Of a DNA stretch of 64,000 bases, positions 1-8,247 are shown piece by piece; within the stretch, counting starts at the first letter, position 1, and each line of letters starts with the position of its first letter. The stretch lies in contig CBDCVV010000019.1 in the NCBI GenBank assembly GCA_965223235.1, positions 434,001 through 498,000 of the forward strand. The letters run 5' to 3'. Source of the stretch: UBA2589 sp965223235. GTDB lineage: Bacteria > Gemmatimonadota > Gemmatimonadetes > Longimicrobiales > Gaopeijiaceae. The notes below the pieces were generated by a model. The model made no database searches, had not been told where the DNA came from, and saw only the letters and a program-made list of their open reading frames with translations. Position numbers and translations under genes: made by a program.

Positions 1-311
1 GAGCGGGGTTCCAACTCCGGGATGAAGCGAGCGCCCGTCCCGGGGGACATCAACCTCCGTTCAGCCATCAGGGCTTGGAGCGGGTTCCGAGGTGTGGCGG
101 TGGCATAGTCTTCATCGGACAGTTGCAACCAAGAGTAGAGAACCGGTACCCCTGCTTCTTCAGCCGCCGAACGCAGTGAAACCAATGTGGGAATCACATT
201 CCGACTCCGAACCTGGTCCCCGAGCAGGTCCCATAGGCCGCCATTTGTGCCCAAGACATCTACCTGGGGGTCCACCAATAGAAGCGCTGTGCGCGACCAG
301 TCGACATTCAT
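1..311 (-). CDS. Isochorismatase-family cysteine hydrolase, partial (3' end outside window)
   Basis: Translating the minus strand from an ATG at 311 gives an uninterrupted frame of about 103 residues that runs off the left edge. It begins MNVDWSRTALLLVDPQVD; the Asp at residue 14 in LLLVDPQ is in the place of the catalytic Asp of the isochorismatase-like hydrolase superfamily. A GTGARFIPELEP segment near residues 92-103 also fits that fold. The catalytic Lys and Cys would lie beyond the window. A GGAG at 317-320 sits six bases before the ATG. The gene diverges from the TetR gene at 403, with a palindrome between them, so it is probably the target of that regulator. The substrate cannot be inferred; members include nicotinamidases and N-carbamoyl hydrolases. 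Confidence 0.75.
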   Translation of the reverse strand, partial: MNVDWSRTALLLVDPQVDVLGTNGGLWDLLGDQVRSRNVIPTLVSLRSAAEEAGVPVLYSWLQLSDEDYATATPRNPLQALMAERRLMSPGTGARFIPELEPR

Positions 312-328
312 TGAGACTCCAATATCTT

Positions 329-350
329 TTTTGAAGCGTTCGCTTCAAAA
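329..350. promoter_or_regulatory. Operator-like palindrome between divergent isochorismatase and tetR genes
   Basis: TTTTGAAGCG and CGCTTCAAAA are perfect 10-base inverted arms separated by TT. The site lies 18 bases upstream of the hydrolase ATG and 53 bases upstream of the regulator ATG. Placement and symmetry are those of a TetR-family operator controlling both divergent promoters. Binding by the neighbouring regulator is an inference. Confidence 0.6.
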
Positions 351-402
351 TAGATCCGCTACGATTCTTGTCAACCGCACACTGTCCGTAGGAGCTTTCG
401 GC

Positions 403-990
403 ATGGGAAGGCCGAGAAAACACTCCGAGTCGGAGGCCATCGAGCAGGCGCTCAGAGTGTTCTGGCGCCGAGGCTACGACCGCACTTCGATCGCGGACCT
501 GGCCGAGGCGCTCGGCACCGGACCTTCCAGCCTGTACAACGCGTTCGGTAGCAAGGAAGAGTTGTACCGCAAGTGCATCGAGCAGTACGTGGCCCAATAC
601 ACCGGCTTCATCGATGAGGCCGCGACGTCCGATCTCGACGTGGAGCCTGCAGTCCTAGGGCTGCTCGACGCCGCAGCCAAGGTCTACACAACCCCCGGAA
701 ACCCGCCGGGATGCGCGATCATGCAGACCGGAGGCGCCCTAGCCCCTAGTGACTCGAAGGCCTCCGCGATCACACTCGAGATCAAGAACACAGTAGAAGA
801 GCGGCTGAAACACATGCTCGAGCGAGCCGCTCAGACGCACGGCACATCCCTGTCAGCGCCAGCCGAAGTCGTCGCCAAGTACCTCATCGCTACCCTCCGC
901 GGTATGTCTCAACTCGCCATCGACGGAGCGACCCGCCGAGAAATCCGCAGGGTAGCGGAGGTCGCAGCTCGAGCGAGCGTATCCACCTAA
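403..990 (+). CDS. TetR/AcrR-family transcriptional regulator
   Basis: A one-component repressor of about 195 residues, the usual TetR length. The N-terminal helix-turn-helix is clear: RPRKHSESEAIEQALRVFWRRGY leads into TSIADLAEALG and SLYNAFGSKEELY (residues about 2-55). The C-terminal half is the helical ligand-binding and dimer domain, containing a PGCAIMQTGGA segment seen in several TetR subfamilies. The frame is open further upstream, but the ATG at 403 is preferred because it has GGAG about eight bases before it and begins exactly where the family begins. It diverges from an isochorismatase-family gene, with a 10-base-arm palindrome between them, so autoregulation and control of that hydrolase are likely. 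The inducer is unknown. Confidence 0.88.
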   Translation: MGRPRKHSESEAIEQALRVFWRRGYDRTSIADLAEALGTGPSSLYNAFGSKEELYRKCIEQYVAQYTGFIDEAATSDLDVEPAVLGLLDAAAKVYTTPGNPPGCAIMQTGGALAPSDSKASAITLEIKNTVEERLKHMLERAAQTHGTSLSAPAEVVAKYLIATLRGMSQLAIDGATRREIRRVAEVAARASVST

Positions 991-1007
991 GGCTTCGCGG
1001 CCGGACG

Positions 1008-1364
1008 CTATTCCTTGGCCCGCCACCGGCCAGCGTCCCGAGTCTCGTATTTTCGGAGCACGGCGTTCAGCGCCGGCCCCAGCTCGATGCCCTGTTCGTT
1101 CGCGATTACCAGGATCACGAAGAGCACGTCGCCGAGCTCTAGAGCGAGATCCTGCTCTGGCTCGTCAGCCCGTTTGGTCTTGTGTCCAAACCGGTGGTTC
1201 ATTTCCCGCGCCAGCTCACCAACCTCCTCAATGAGGCGGGCGAGGTTCGTCAGAGGCGGCCAGTAGCCCTCCTCGAAGCGCGAAATCCAAGAGTCGACGC
1301 GCTCCTGAGCTTCCGCGAGGGTGAGCGCTTCGCTGGGACCGGTGTCCACCCGGCCGTCCGTCAC
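1008..1364 (-). CDS. MazG-like nucleotide pyrophosphohydrolase
   Basis: About 118 residues of the all-alpha NTP pyrophosphohydrolase fold, the short single-domain form (YpjD-like). The metal-binding motif is visible as LIEEVGELAREM followed after a gap by LALELGDVLFVIL, the EExxE plus ExxD arrangement. Such enzymes convert NTPs or dNTPs to NMPs and pyrophosphate, usually as house-cleaning. The open frame extends far into the upstream gene, but that part is out-of-frame coding of the dehydrogenase. I start at the GTG at 1364, whose GTGA overlaps the upstream TGA; another in-frame GTG lies at 1349. Translational coupling to the dehydrogenase is likely, although no functional link is obvious. 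Confidence 0.82.
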   Translation of the reverse strand: MTDGRVDTGPSEALTLAEAQERVDSWISRFEEGYWPPLTNLARLIEEVGELAREMNHRFGHKTKRADEPEQDLALELGDVLFVILVIANEQGIELGPALNAVLRKYETRDAGRWRAKE

Positions 1365-2398
1365 GGGGTCAAGACCAACTTCCCGAAGACTCCACCCTCC
1401 TCCAGGATCTCGTGAGCTCGGCGGGCCTCCGCCAGCGGGAGCACTTCTTGAACCACTGGCTGGAAGACACCGTCGAACACGAGTCTCATGACTTCGCGAA
1501 ACTCGGTCGGAGTTCCCATCGTGCTCCCTAAGATGTGCAGCTGCTTCCAGAAGACGAGGCGTAGCTCCGTAACTCCGCGAGATCCCGTCGTCGCACCGGA
1601 CGTGACCAGGCGTCCGCCCCGAGAGAGGGCCCGCAGGCACTTCGGCCACACCTCTTCCCCGACGGTGTCGAAGACGACGTGCACGCCCTGTTTGTACGTG
1701 TCGCGCCATACTTCCCGAGAGAAGTCGACCTCGAAGCGATCGTATACGATGTCGGCGCCCAGCTCCTGAGCTCGCGACACACTCTCGACGCCCCCGGTGA
1801 CCGCGAACACCTTCGCCCCCGCCCGGGCGGCCACTTGAATCGCGGCCGTGCCTACACCCCCCGAGCCACCCGTGATGAGAATTCGCTCGCCGGCTCTCAG
1901 TTGAGCCCGCGATATCAGGGCCCGCCAAGCGGTGACGAACACGAGTCCGGCCGCAGCTGCGTCGACGGAGGAAACGTGGTCGGGAAGCTCCAGCAGATTC
2001 TGCGCTGGCACCACCGCGTACTCGGCGAAGCCACCTTGGGTGTGTTCCCCAATGATCTGAAAGGGTGTCTCGTCGAAAGAAGGACCCCGGTCATGGCCGT
2101 CATACCAGTGGTACCCCAGGGACGGGTCCACAACGACGCGCGTCCCTACGGGCACGTCATCTACACCCGGGCCTACTTCATCGACGACACCGGCCATGTC
2201 CGAGCCCCCTATGTGGGGCATCGGAGTCTCGATCGGAAGGCCCCGGCGCACCCAGAGATCCAGATGGTTCATCGCCGCCGCCTCGACCCTCAGTCGTACC
2301 TCGCCGGGACCCGGTTCGGGAATCGGCACCTTCTGAAGCTCCACCACGTCCGGGCCTCCGAAACGCTCGTAGATCGCGGCACGCATCATTTTCGGCAC
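1361..2398 (-). CDS. Zinc-type alcohol dehydrogenase / quinone oxidoreductase-like protein (MDR family)
   Basis: About 345 residues of a medium-chain dehydrogenase/reductase. The N-terminal GroES-like half starts MRAAIYERFGGPDVVELQKVP. The Rossmann half carries the NAD(P)-binding run ILITGGSGGVGTAAIQVA (about residue 170), then GADIVYDR and VFDTVGEEVW. The cysteine ligands of the structural zinc are not evident, so it probably works as a zinc-free NAD(P)H reductase of quinones or enones. Start: GTG at 2398 has GGGAG six bases upstream; the ATG pair at 2389/2386 is the conventional N-terminus and is a good alternative. Its stop overlaps the GTG of the MazG-like gene. Confidence 0.82.
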   Translation of the reverse strand: MPKMMRAAIYERFGGPDVVELQKVPIPEPGPGEVRLRVEAAAMNHLDLWVRRGLPIETPMPHIGGSDMAGVVDEVGPGVDDVPVGTRVVVDPSLGYHWYDGHDRGPSFDETPFQIIGEHTQGGFAEYAVVPAQNLLELPDHVSSVDAAAAGLVFVTAWRALISRAQLRAGERILITGGSGGVGTAAIQVAARAGAKVFAVTGGVESVSRAQELGADIVYDRFEVDFSREVWRDTYKQGVHVVFDTVGEEVWPKCLRALSRGGRLVTSGATTGSRGVTELRLVFWKQLHILGSTMGTPTEFREVMRLVFDGVFQPVVQEVLPLAEARRAHEILEEGGVFGKLVLTP

Positions 2399-2553
2399 GA
2401 GCACCTCCCGTGGGGGTTCGCCACTCCTTCCAAGCGAAGTCTAGCCGTTGCCCGGACCGGCGCAAAACTACGTGCTTCACGGCACGGCGGATGTCTACAG
2501 CGAGGTCGGCCTTCCGGTAGATGGACCCGCTTGGTATCCCTAGCTTCACCGGT

Positions 2554-2901
2554 ATGACCGACGACGACTCCACCCTCGCGGGGTACCTCCGCACCCACGA
2601 CCGCCCGCCCGCCTTCGAGGGCTCCGACGGCCACCCCTATACAGTCTCCGTGGAGACGGAGCGGGGCGGTGATCTCACAGCGCCGATTGCAGGCTTCCTC
2701 GTTTTCCCCCGATGGGCACAGACGGGCGTGGGAATCGTGGGACACGTGGAGACTCCGACACTCGTACGCGAGACGAGCCCGGAGGCGGCGGAACGGAGGA
2801 TGGGCGAACTGACCCTGCACGACGTTCGCGACCTCCTCGAGCAAGCGATCGGCGCTCAGGCCGCCCTGGACGCGCCATCCGACAAGGAGGTCGACGGATG
2901 A
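2554..2901 (+). CDS. Conserved-looking small protein of unknown function upstream of queE
   Basis: About 115 residues, no signal peptide or membrane segment, acidic and without cysteines. I recognise no domain. Notable parts are TLAGYLRTHDRPPAFEGSDGHPYTVSVE at the N-terminus and a central GFLVFPRWAQTGVGIVGHVETPTL, which looks like a beta-rich fold ending in an amphipathic helix. The frame also allows an ATG at 2521; I chose 2554 (MTDDDSTL) from composition alone. Its TGA overlaps the ATG of queE (ATGA), and the queE Shine-Dalgarno lies inside its last codons. The two are almost certainly co-translated, which suggests but does not prove a related role. Confidence 0.65.
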   Translation: MTDDDSTLAGYLRTHDRPPAFEGSDGHPYTVSVETERGGDLTAPIAGFLVFPRWAQTGVGIVGHVETPTLVRETSPEAAERRMGELTLHDVRDLLEQAIGAQAALDAPSDKEVDG

Positions 2902-3566
2902 CTTCCGACTTTCTGAGGATCACCGAAATCTTCCACTCGATTCAGGGTGAATCGACGTGGGTGGGTGCTCCATGCACCTTCGTTCGCCTCACGGGATGTC
3001 CCCTTCGTTGCACCTGGTGCGACACGGAGTACGCCTTTCACGGTGGCCAGAAGATGACGCTGTCCGAGATCGTCGCTCGCGTGCGTGACTACTCGGCATC
3101 CGTCGTAGAGATCACCGGTGGGGAACCGCTGGTGCACCCGGGATCCTTCGACTTAGCGAGACTCCTTCTCGATGAGGGGTACACCGTGCTCGTGGAGACG
3201 TCCGGGGCCTTCGACATCGCTCCGCTCGACGACCGTGTTCATGTGATCATGGATCTCAAGTGCCCGGGCTCCGGTGAGTCCGATCGGAACCGCTGGGAGA
3301 ATCTCGATCACCTGTCGAGTCGCGATGAGATCAAATTCGTCGTCGCCGACCGGGCAGACTACGAGTGGGCCCGGGAGGTCGTACGGTCCAAAGGCCTCGC
3401 CGACCGTCTCCGTGCGGGCGAATTGGCGGCGATCTTGATGTCACCTGTGTGGGGGGCTGTCGACTTGGAGGCCATGGCAAAGTGGATCCTCGACGACGGT
3501 CTACCGGTGAGATTCCAGATGCAGCTCCACAAGTTGATCTGGGGCGCTACGGCGACCGGAGTGTAG
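2898..3566 (+). CDS. queE: 7-carboxy-7-deazaguanine synthase QueE
   Basis: A 222-residue radical-SAM enzyme that contracts 6-carboxytetrahydropterin to 7-carboxy-7-deazaguanine, the third step towards queuosine and other deazaguanines. The N-terminus ITEIFHSIQGESTWVGAPCTFVRLTGC is diagnostic. The cluster motif CPLRCTWC (CxxxCxxC) follows at about residues 32-39, then TGGEPL for SAM binding and MDLKCPGSGES, which is typical of QueE. The ATG at 2898 has a perfect AAGGAGG seven bases upstream, whereas the longer open frame has no such site. It is sandwiched between the small unknown gene (4-base overlap) and the NUDIX gene (1-base overlap). queC, queD and queF are not in the window. Confidence 0.95.
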   Translation: MTSDFLRITEIFHSIQGESTWVGAPCTFVRLTGCPLRCTWCDTEYAFHGGQKMTLSEIVARVRDYSASVVEITGGEPLVHPGSFDLARLLLDEGYTVLVETSGAFDIAPLDDRVHVIMDLKCPGSGESDRNRWENLDHLSSRDEIKFVVADRADYEWAREVVRSKGLADRLRAGELAAILMSPVWGAVDLEAMAKWILDDGLPVRFQMQLHKLIWGATATGV

Positions 3567-4165
3567 TGGATCCTCGACTCGCCCGACTGCGGGGCAGGCT
3601 GCTATCCGAGCACGGCGGCGAAGCCGTCGACGAAACCCCCGATCTTTCCATCGATCGGATGGAGGCCGCGGTCGCGCTCATTGTGCGCACACGGCCCGAG
3701 CTCGACGTACTCCTGATCAAGAGGGCCACCGCGGAGGGGGATCGTTGGTCCGGACAGATGGCGCTCCCCGGCGGACGCTACGATCGGACGGACACGGGGC
3801 TCCTCATGACCGCCAAGCGCGAAGCGATGGAAGAGACCGGTGTCGACCTCGAGCGCGACGGCTCGGTGTTGGCGCGCCTCCAGGATGTCTCACCGTCGAG
3901 TCCATTACTACCGCCCCTTCGAGTCGCCCCCTTCGTCTTCGGCGTACCCGCTGGGACAGAGGCGCGCGTGGCAAGTCCCGAGGTCGACACCGTGCATTGG
4001 GTGCGCATCTCGGAGCTGGCCAACCCCGCGACGTCGTCGTCCACCCGCATCCACTTCAAAGGCTTCTCGAAGGTCTTCCCGAGCTATGAGGTCGTGGGCG
4101 AGCACGTGTGGGGACTCACCTACCGGATTCTCTCCGACTTCCTCAGTCGATACCCGGCGTCCTGA
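3566..4165 (+). CDS. NUDIX hydrolase, CoA-pyrophosphatase-like
   Basis: About 199 residues. The NUDIX box reads PGGRYDRTDTGLLMTAKREAMEETGV: the REAMEETG core with its metal-binding glutamates is intact. The upstream spacing (GGR-x4-D) and the preceding DRWSGQMALPGG match the NUDT7/NUDT8/YeaB group (UPF0035 motif), which cleave CoA and derivatives to phosphopantetheine and 3',5'-ADP. It is cytoplasmic. The GTG at 3566 shares one base with the queE stop (TAGTG) and has GGAG four bases before it; the ATG at 3660 is too close to the domain to be preferred. It ends convergently with the PD40 gene. Substrate is inferred from motif resemblance only. Confidence 0.82.
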   Translation: MDPRLARLRGRLLSEHGGEAVDETPDLSIDRMEAAVALIVRTRPELDVLLIKRATAEGDRWSGQMALPGGRYDRTDTGLLMTAKREAMEETGVDLERDGSVLARLQDVSPSSPLLPPLRVAPFVFGVPAGTEARVASPEVDTVHWVRISELANPATSSSTRIHFKGFSKVFPSYEVVGEHVWGLTYRILSDFLSRYPAS

Positions 4166-4187
4166 AGCTACGCAGGTAGCCGTCCGG

Positions 4188-5300
4188 TCAGTTCACCCAC
4201 TCCGCAATGAAGACATTCGTATCCATAGTGCCGCCGTTGTTCCGGTTCGACCCGAAGACTAGGTAGCGACCGTCCGGGCTAAACACCGGGAATCCGTCGA
4301 AGCCCTCGGAGTGGGTGATCTGCTCCAGGCCCGTCCCATCGAGGTTGATCATGAAGAGCTCGAACTCGCGACCCGACGGATCTTGGTGGTTGGAGCTCCA
4401 CAACACCTTGTCTCCGTCCGGGTGCCAGAACGGACCGAAGTTCGCACCCCCCACATCGGTCACCTGCCGCACGTCGGAGCCGTCGGCGTTCATGACGTAC
4501 ACCTCGAGCTCGCCTGGGCGAAGAAGACCGTCCGCGAGCAGGCTCAGGTAGTCCTCGGCCTCTGCGCTGCCCGGTTCCGGGTAGTGCGCCCTCCAGATGA
4601 TCTTGGAACCATCGGGCGAGTAAAACGCACCGCCATCATACCCCAGCCGATCTGTGAGCTGCACGACGTCCGAGCCGTCGGGATTCATCGAGTACAGATC
4701 GAGGTCCCCGTTCCGGTCGCTCGTAAAGACGATCCGGTCGCCCGTGGGTGAGAAGGTCGCTTCGGCGTCGTAGCCATCCTCGGTCGTGAGCTGCCGTAGG
4801 TTCGAGCCGTCCGCGTTCGCGACGAAGACGTCATAGGTGTCATACACCGGCCAGACGTAACCGCGTGACCGATCGGGCTCAGCCGGACAGGCCGCATCGT
4901 GGTGATGTGTCGAGGAGTAGAGGATCTGGTCCCCGGACGGGTAGAAGTAGGAACACGTGGTGCGCCCCTCTCCGGTACTGACCATGCTGGTTTCGGCCGT
5001 GTGGGGATCTAGGAGGTAGATCTGATCGCACCCTGCGCCGGGCTTCTTCGCCTGATAGATGAGCTGGGATCCGTCGAAGGCCCAATACGCCTCCGCGTTG
5101 TCCCCTCCCGCGGTGAGCTGGCGGATGTTCCGCAGGTGGGTCTCACCCTCCATCACGAGGGCGACGCCCTCGCCCGCGAGGTTCGCTGGGGGACCCATAT
5201 CGACCGCTGGTGTATCTTCAGCGCTATCCGATGCAGTCTCCGGTGCACACGCCGCCGAGATGAGCACGAGCACTAACCCGATCCACGTCCGATGAGTCAC
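4188..5300 (-). CDS. Exported TolB-like WD40/PD40 beta-propeller lipoprotein
   Basis: About 370 residues. The GTG at 5300 gives THRTWIGLVLVLISAACAPE, a lipoprotein signal with lipobox SAAC; the longer open frame upstream is spurious. The rest is a six- or seven-bladed propeller of PD40 repeats: TFSPTGDRIVFTSDRNGDLDLY, FYSPDGSKIIWRA, FWHPDGDKVLWSS, FSPDGRYLVFGSNR, each followed by a DGS/DGT-xxx-QLT turn. Such proteins act in the periplasm, as TolB does, or as the sensing half of peptidases, and no catalytic residues are seen here. Its start codon overlaps by nine bases the start of the divergent M28 peptidase gene, so the two may share one control region. Confidence 0.82.
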   Translation of the reverse strand: MTHRTWIGLVLVLISAACAPETASDSAEDTPAVDMGPPANLAGEGVALVMEGETHLRNIRQLTAGGDNAEAYWAFDGSQLIYQAKKPGAGCDQIYLLDPHTAETSMVSTGEGRTTCSYFYPSGDQILYSSTHHHDAACPAEPDRSRGYVWPVYDTYDVFVANADGSNLRQLTTEDGYDAEATFSPTGDRIVFTSDRNGDLDLYSMNPDGSDVVQLTDRLGYDGGAFYSPDGSKIIWRAHYPEPGSAEAEDYLSLLADGLLRPGELEVYVMNADGSDVRQVTDVGGANFGPFWHPDGDKVLWSSNHQDPSGREFELFMINLDGTGLEQITHSEGFDGFPVFSPDGRYLVFGSNRNNGGTMDTNVFIAEWVN

Positions 5301-7046
5301 ACGACACCGTCCTGTTCTTTCGCTTCGTTTCTCGCGGCCTCTGCCGCGATGGTAATCTCCGCTACATCCCTCACGGCCCAATCGTGTCCATCGCCGACGG
5401 CGCTCGTCGGAGATCTCCATGGCACTGCGGCGCATGTGAGGTTTCTCGCGGACGACCGCCTCGGTGGCCGAGCCGTCGGCTCGGAGGGCGCCCGTTGTGC
5501 CGCATCGTACATCGCGGCCCAGTTGAGGGACCTCGGGATCGAGCCTGCAGGCACTGAAGGTAACTTCTTTCAGGCGTTCCCCATCCGTAAAGGTGCGGAC
5601 CTCGGAACGGGGAACAACCTGACGGTCGACGGTGCCGAGCTCGCCATCGGGACGGAGTGGCTCCCCACCGGATTCTCGGGCAGCGGACGAGTCTCGGCGC
5701 CGTTGGTGTACGGCGGCCACGGTCTATCCAGCCCTGGCAACGCCGAGGACCAGTTCGCCCATATCGACGTCGAAGATCAGATCGTCGTGCTCGAGTGGGG
5801 AGATCCGGACGCACCTCACGGCATCTCCATGAGAGGAGATCCCCACTTCAAGGGAACGGTAATGGCCGGGCGGGACGCGGCGGCCGTCGTGATTCTGGCA
5901 CCGAGCGGGATGCGCCTGCCGGAGCCGTCGGCGGACACCAGAGCCTTCCTATCGGTGCCGGTCGTCGTGGTCTCTGGGGCATTGGCAGGCCAGCTCCGCG
6001 CGGCCGCCCACGCCGGTGCATCCGCGACGGTCCAGACGGATGTCACTGCTTCCATGGTGGACGCGCAGAACGTCGCCGGCATGATCGTCGGGAGCGACCC
6101 GGCTCGCATGCATGAAGTCGTGATCGTCGGGGCACACTACGACCACCTCGGGACAGGCGGAGAAGGATCGCTCGACCCTGATTCTCGTGAGATCCACAAC
6201 GGCGCCGATGACAATGCGAGCGGGACCGCTGCAGTCATCGAGGTGGCGAGGGCCCTGTCGGAAGGGACGCCACCCGCCCGGACGGTGCTCTTCCTTCTCT
6301 TCACGGGAGAGGAGCGGGGTCTTTGGGGCTCTCAGTACTTCGTCGACAACCCGACCATCCCGCTCGGTGGCGCGGTGGCCATGCTCAACCTCGACATGGT
6401 CGGGAGGGTCACGGACGATGCCCTGACAGTCTACGGCTTCTCGAGTGCGACGGAGTGGGACGCGATCGTCGATGCCTCGAACGCAGCCCTCGCCCGTCCG
6501 CTGGCGATCGGGAAGGCCCCCGATGCCTTCGGGCCTTCCGATCACACATCGTTCGCGAGTGCGGACATACCCGTCCTCCACCTCTTCTCGAATACGCACG
6601 CCGACTACCATCGCCCCAGCGATGACTGGGAGAAGATCAATATCGATGGAGTGGATCGGGTCGCGTCACTCACCGCCACGATCGCCCGGACCTTGGCGAC
6701 GAGTGACGGAGAACCGGTTCGCTGGGCGAGTCCCGAACAGCCGGCCCCATCGACCGGGGGATCGAGCGGGTCGAGCGCCTACGGTGGAGTATACCTCGGG
6801 TCGATTCCCGACATGACCCCGCGCGACGACGGACTACGCCTCACCGGAGTCCGTGAAGGCAGCCCAGCCGAGGAAGGAGGCCTCCGCGCCGGCGATGTCG
6901 TCGTCAGCTTCGACGGCAAGGAGGTCACGGATATCTACTCGTACACGTATGCGATGGGAGATCGGAAGCCCGGTGACGAGGTCGAGATCATCGTGCTTCG
7001 TGATGGCGAGCGCGTCACTCTCTCCGTGACCCTCGGTTCCCGCTGA
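5292..7046 (+). CDS. Exported M28-family zinc aminopeptidase with PA and C-terminal PDZ domains
   Basis: 584 residues. An N-terminal signal peptide ends near SLTAQ (about residue 30). Then come a PA-type insert (about 130-230) and the M28 catalytic core. The di-zinc ligands are visible in order: VGAHYDHLG (His), NGADDNASGT (bridging Asp), FTGEERGLWGS (catalytic Glu-Glu), LNLDMVGR (Asp) and FSNTHADYHRPSDD (His). The last 80 residues (VYLGSIPDM to the end) form a PDZ domain with GLRAGDVVVSFDGKEV. Function: periplasmic or secreted removal of N-terminal residues from peptides, with the PDZ domain tethering substrates. The ATG at 5292 has no good ribosome site and overlaps the start of the divergent PD40 gene; ATG 5349 is a shorter alternative that cuts into the signal. 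Confidence 0.9.
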   Translation: MSHTTPSCSFASFLAASAAMVISATSLTAQSCPSPTALVGDLHGTAAHVRFLADDRLGGRAVGSEGARCAASYIAAQLRDLGIEPAGTEGNFFQAFPIRKGADLGTGNNLTVDGAELAIGTEWLPTGFSGSGRVSAPLVYGGHGLSSPGNAEDQFAHIDVEDQIVVLEWGDPDAPHGISMRGDPHFKGTVMAGRDAAAVVILAPSGMRLPEPSADTRAFLSVPVVVVSGALAGQLRAAAHAGASATVQTDVTASMVDAQNVAGMIVGSDPARMHEVVIVGAHYDHLGTGGEGSLDPDSREIHNGADDNASGTAAVIEVARALSEGTPPARTVLFLLFTGEERGLWGSQYFVDNPTIPLGGAVAMLNLDMVGRVTDDALTVYGFSSATEWDAIVDASNAALARPLAIGKAPDAFGPSDHTSFASADIPVLHLFSNTHADYHRPSDDWEKINIDGVDRVASLTATIARTLATSDGEPVRWASPEQPAPSTGGSSGSSAYGGVYLGSIPDMTPRDDGLRLTGVREGSPAEEGGLRAGDVVVSFDGKEVTDIYSYTYAMGDRKPGDEVEIIVLRDGERVTLSVTLGSR

Positions 7047-7055
7047 CGCGAACGA

Positions 7056-8201
7056 CTACCCCTCCTCCCGCTCGATTACGACCCCACATTCGCCAAGCGT
7101 CCGGATGTACGCATCCACCGGGATGCATTCAGACGGCGTGTGCACGCCAGCTTCGATCTCTCCCCGTGCTTGGAGGTGAGCTGTCGCAGCAAGCGAGTAC
7201 CCGGTGGTTCTCATCATTGCGGTGACACCGGTGTCGGCGTCGTAGTAATCGATCATCTGATACGAGACCGTCTTTGCCGATCCGGCACTCTCTCCCTTCA
7301 CGACCACTCGCATCGCAACCAGGTCGTTCCCGTCCGGGTTTCTCAGACCCGGAGAGACGGCGGCGATAAAAGCGTCACGAGGGACAACCTGCTGCTCTCC
7401 AACCTGGATCGGCTCCAGCTCCATGAGGCCCAGGTCGCGCATCGCCTTCACCAACTCCGCGTGGCCCGGATACCGTAGGGTCTTGTACGACATCGACGGA
7501 ATCTGGCCCGCGTATCGGTACGGCATCCGCGAGATCCCACCCGCAGTAAGGAACGCTTCCAACCGGCCGACCGGCTCAGGAAAGTCCACCGGCTCAATCG
7601 CCGTCAGCGCTTCCTTCTCGCGTACCGCGCCATCCTCGAGCACGAGCACGGGTGTCGTGTAGTAGTCGAGCACGCCCTCCATCGAGTAGACGATCTGATA
7701 GTTGAGCGGGGGCTTCGGCTCCTGGGGCAACCCACCCACGAAGATCTGCACCGAGTCGACTCGGTCCATGGCATCGATACCACCTTGGGCCAAGATGTTC
7801 ACCATGCCCGGAGCTAATCCGCAGTCGGGCACGGCCGATACAGCTGCACTGACGGCTTCCGAATGCAGCTCCTTCTGCTGGTCGACGAGTTCGGTGTTAC
7901 CGCCCAGGTCACAGAAGTGTGCGCCCGATTCGATCGCCAGCCGCGTCATCTGGACATTGAAGTAGTACGGGAGGGCGCAAGCCACGGCGTCGACCTCACG
8001 CATGACCGAGCCGACGTCGGCCTCGTCTTTCGCGTTGATGCTCCGAAGTTCGACCTTCGATCCGAGGAGCGGTGTTAGAAAGTCCGGGGGCGAACTCACG
8101 TCGAGATCTCCCACGATCACGTGGTCGACATCGTCTCGACGCGCTAGCTCGAGCGCGCAGGCCGAACCCTGCTTTCCACCACCGAGCACCAGGAACTTCA
8201 T
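7056..8201 (-). CDS. Saccharopine dehydrogenase-family oxidoreductase (lysine 6-dehydrogenase-like)
   Basis: 381 residues. The N-terminal Rossmann fold begins MKFLVLGGGKQGSACALELARR and continues with DLGGNTELVDQQ and DCGLAPGMVNIL, the pattern of saccharopine dehydrogenase and lysine 6-dehydrogenase. The C-terminal catalytic domain contains LEAFLTAGGISRMPYRY and SMSYKTLRYPGH. It is expected to be cytoplasmic and NAD(P)-dependent on an amino-acid substrate in lysine or a related pathway. No other lysine genes are adjacent. An AAAGGAT lies upstream of the ATG. It ends convergently with the M28 gene and lies 46 bases downstream of the gyrA stop on the same strand, so it may be transcribed from the gyrA promoter. 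Confidence 0.85.
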   Translation of the reverse strand: MKFLVLGGGKQGSACALELARRDDVDHVIVGDLDVSSPPDFLTPLLGSKVELRSINAKDEADVGSVMREVDAVACALPYYFNVQMTRLAIESGAHFCDLGGNTELVDQQKELHSEAVSAAVSAVPDCGLAPGMVNILAQGGIDAMDRVDSVQIFVGGLPQEPKPPLNYQIVYSMEGVLDYYTTPVLVLEDGAVREKEALTAIEPVDFPEPVGRLEAFLTAGGISRMPYRYAGQIPSMSYKTLRYPGHAELVKAMRDLGLMELEPIQVGEQQVVPRDAFIAAVSPGLRNPDGNDLVAMRVVVKGESAGSAKTVSYQMIDYYDADTGVTAMMRTTGYSLAATAHLQARGEIEAGVHTPSECIPVDAYIRTLGECGVVIEREEG

Positions 8202-8247
8202 CGACGGAACATCCTTTTCAGAGAATTCAGAATTTCAGCGGCGGATC

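Noticed and set aside
1365..1928. N-terminal extension of the MazG-like frame
   Set aside because: It overlaps the dehydrogenase in another frame, and the translation is Arg/Gly/Ser-rich shadow sequence.
4188..5720. 510-residue start for the PD40 protein
   Set aside because: The extra N-terminus overlaps the M28 gene and hides a lipoprotein signal that begins at the GTG at 5300.
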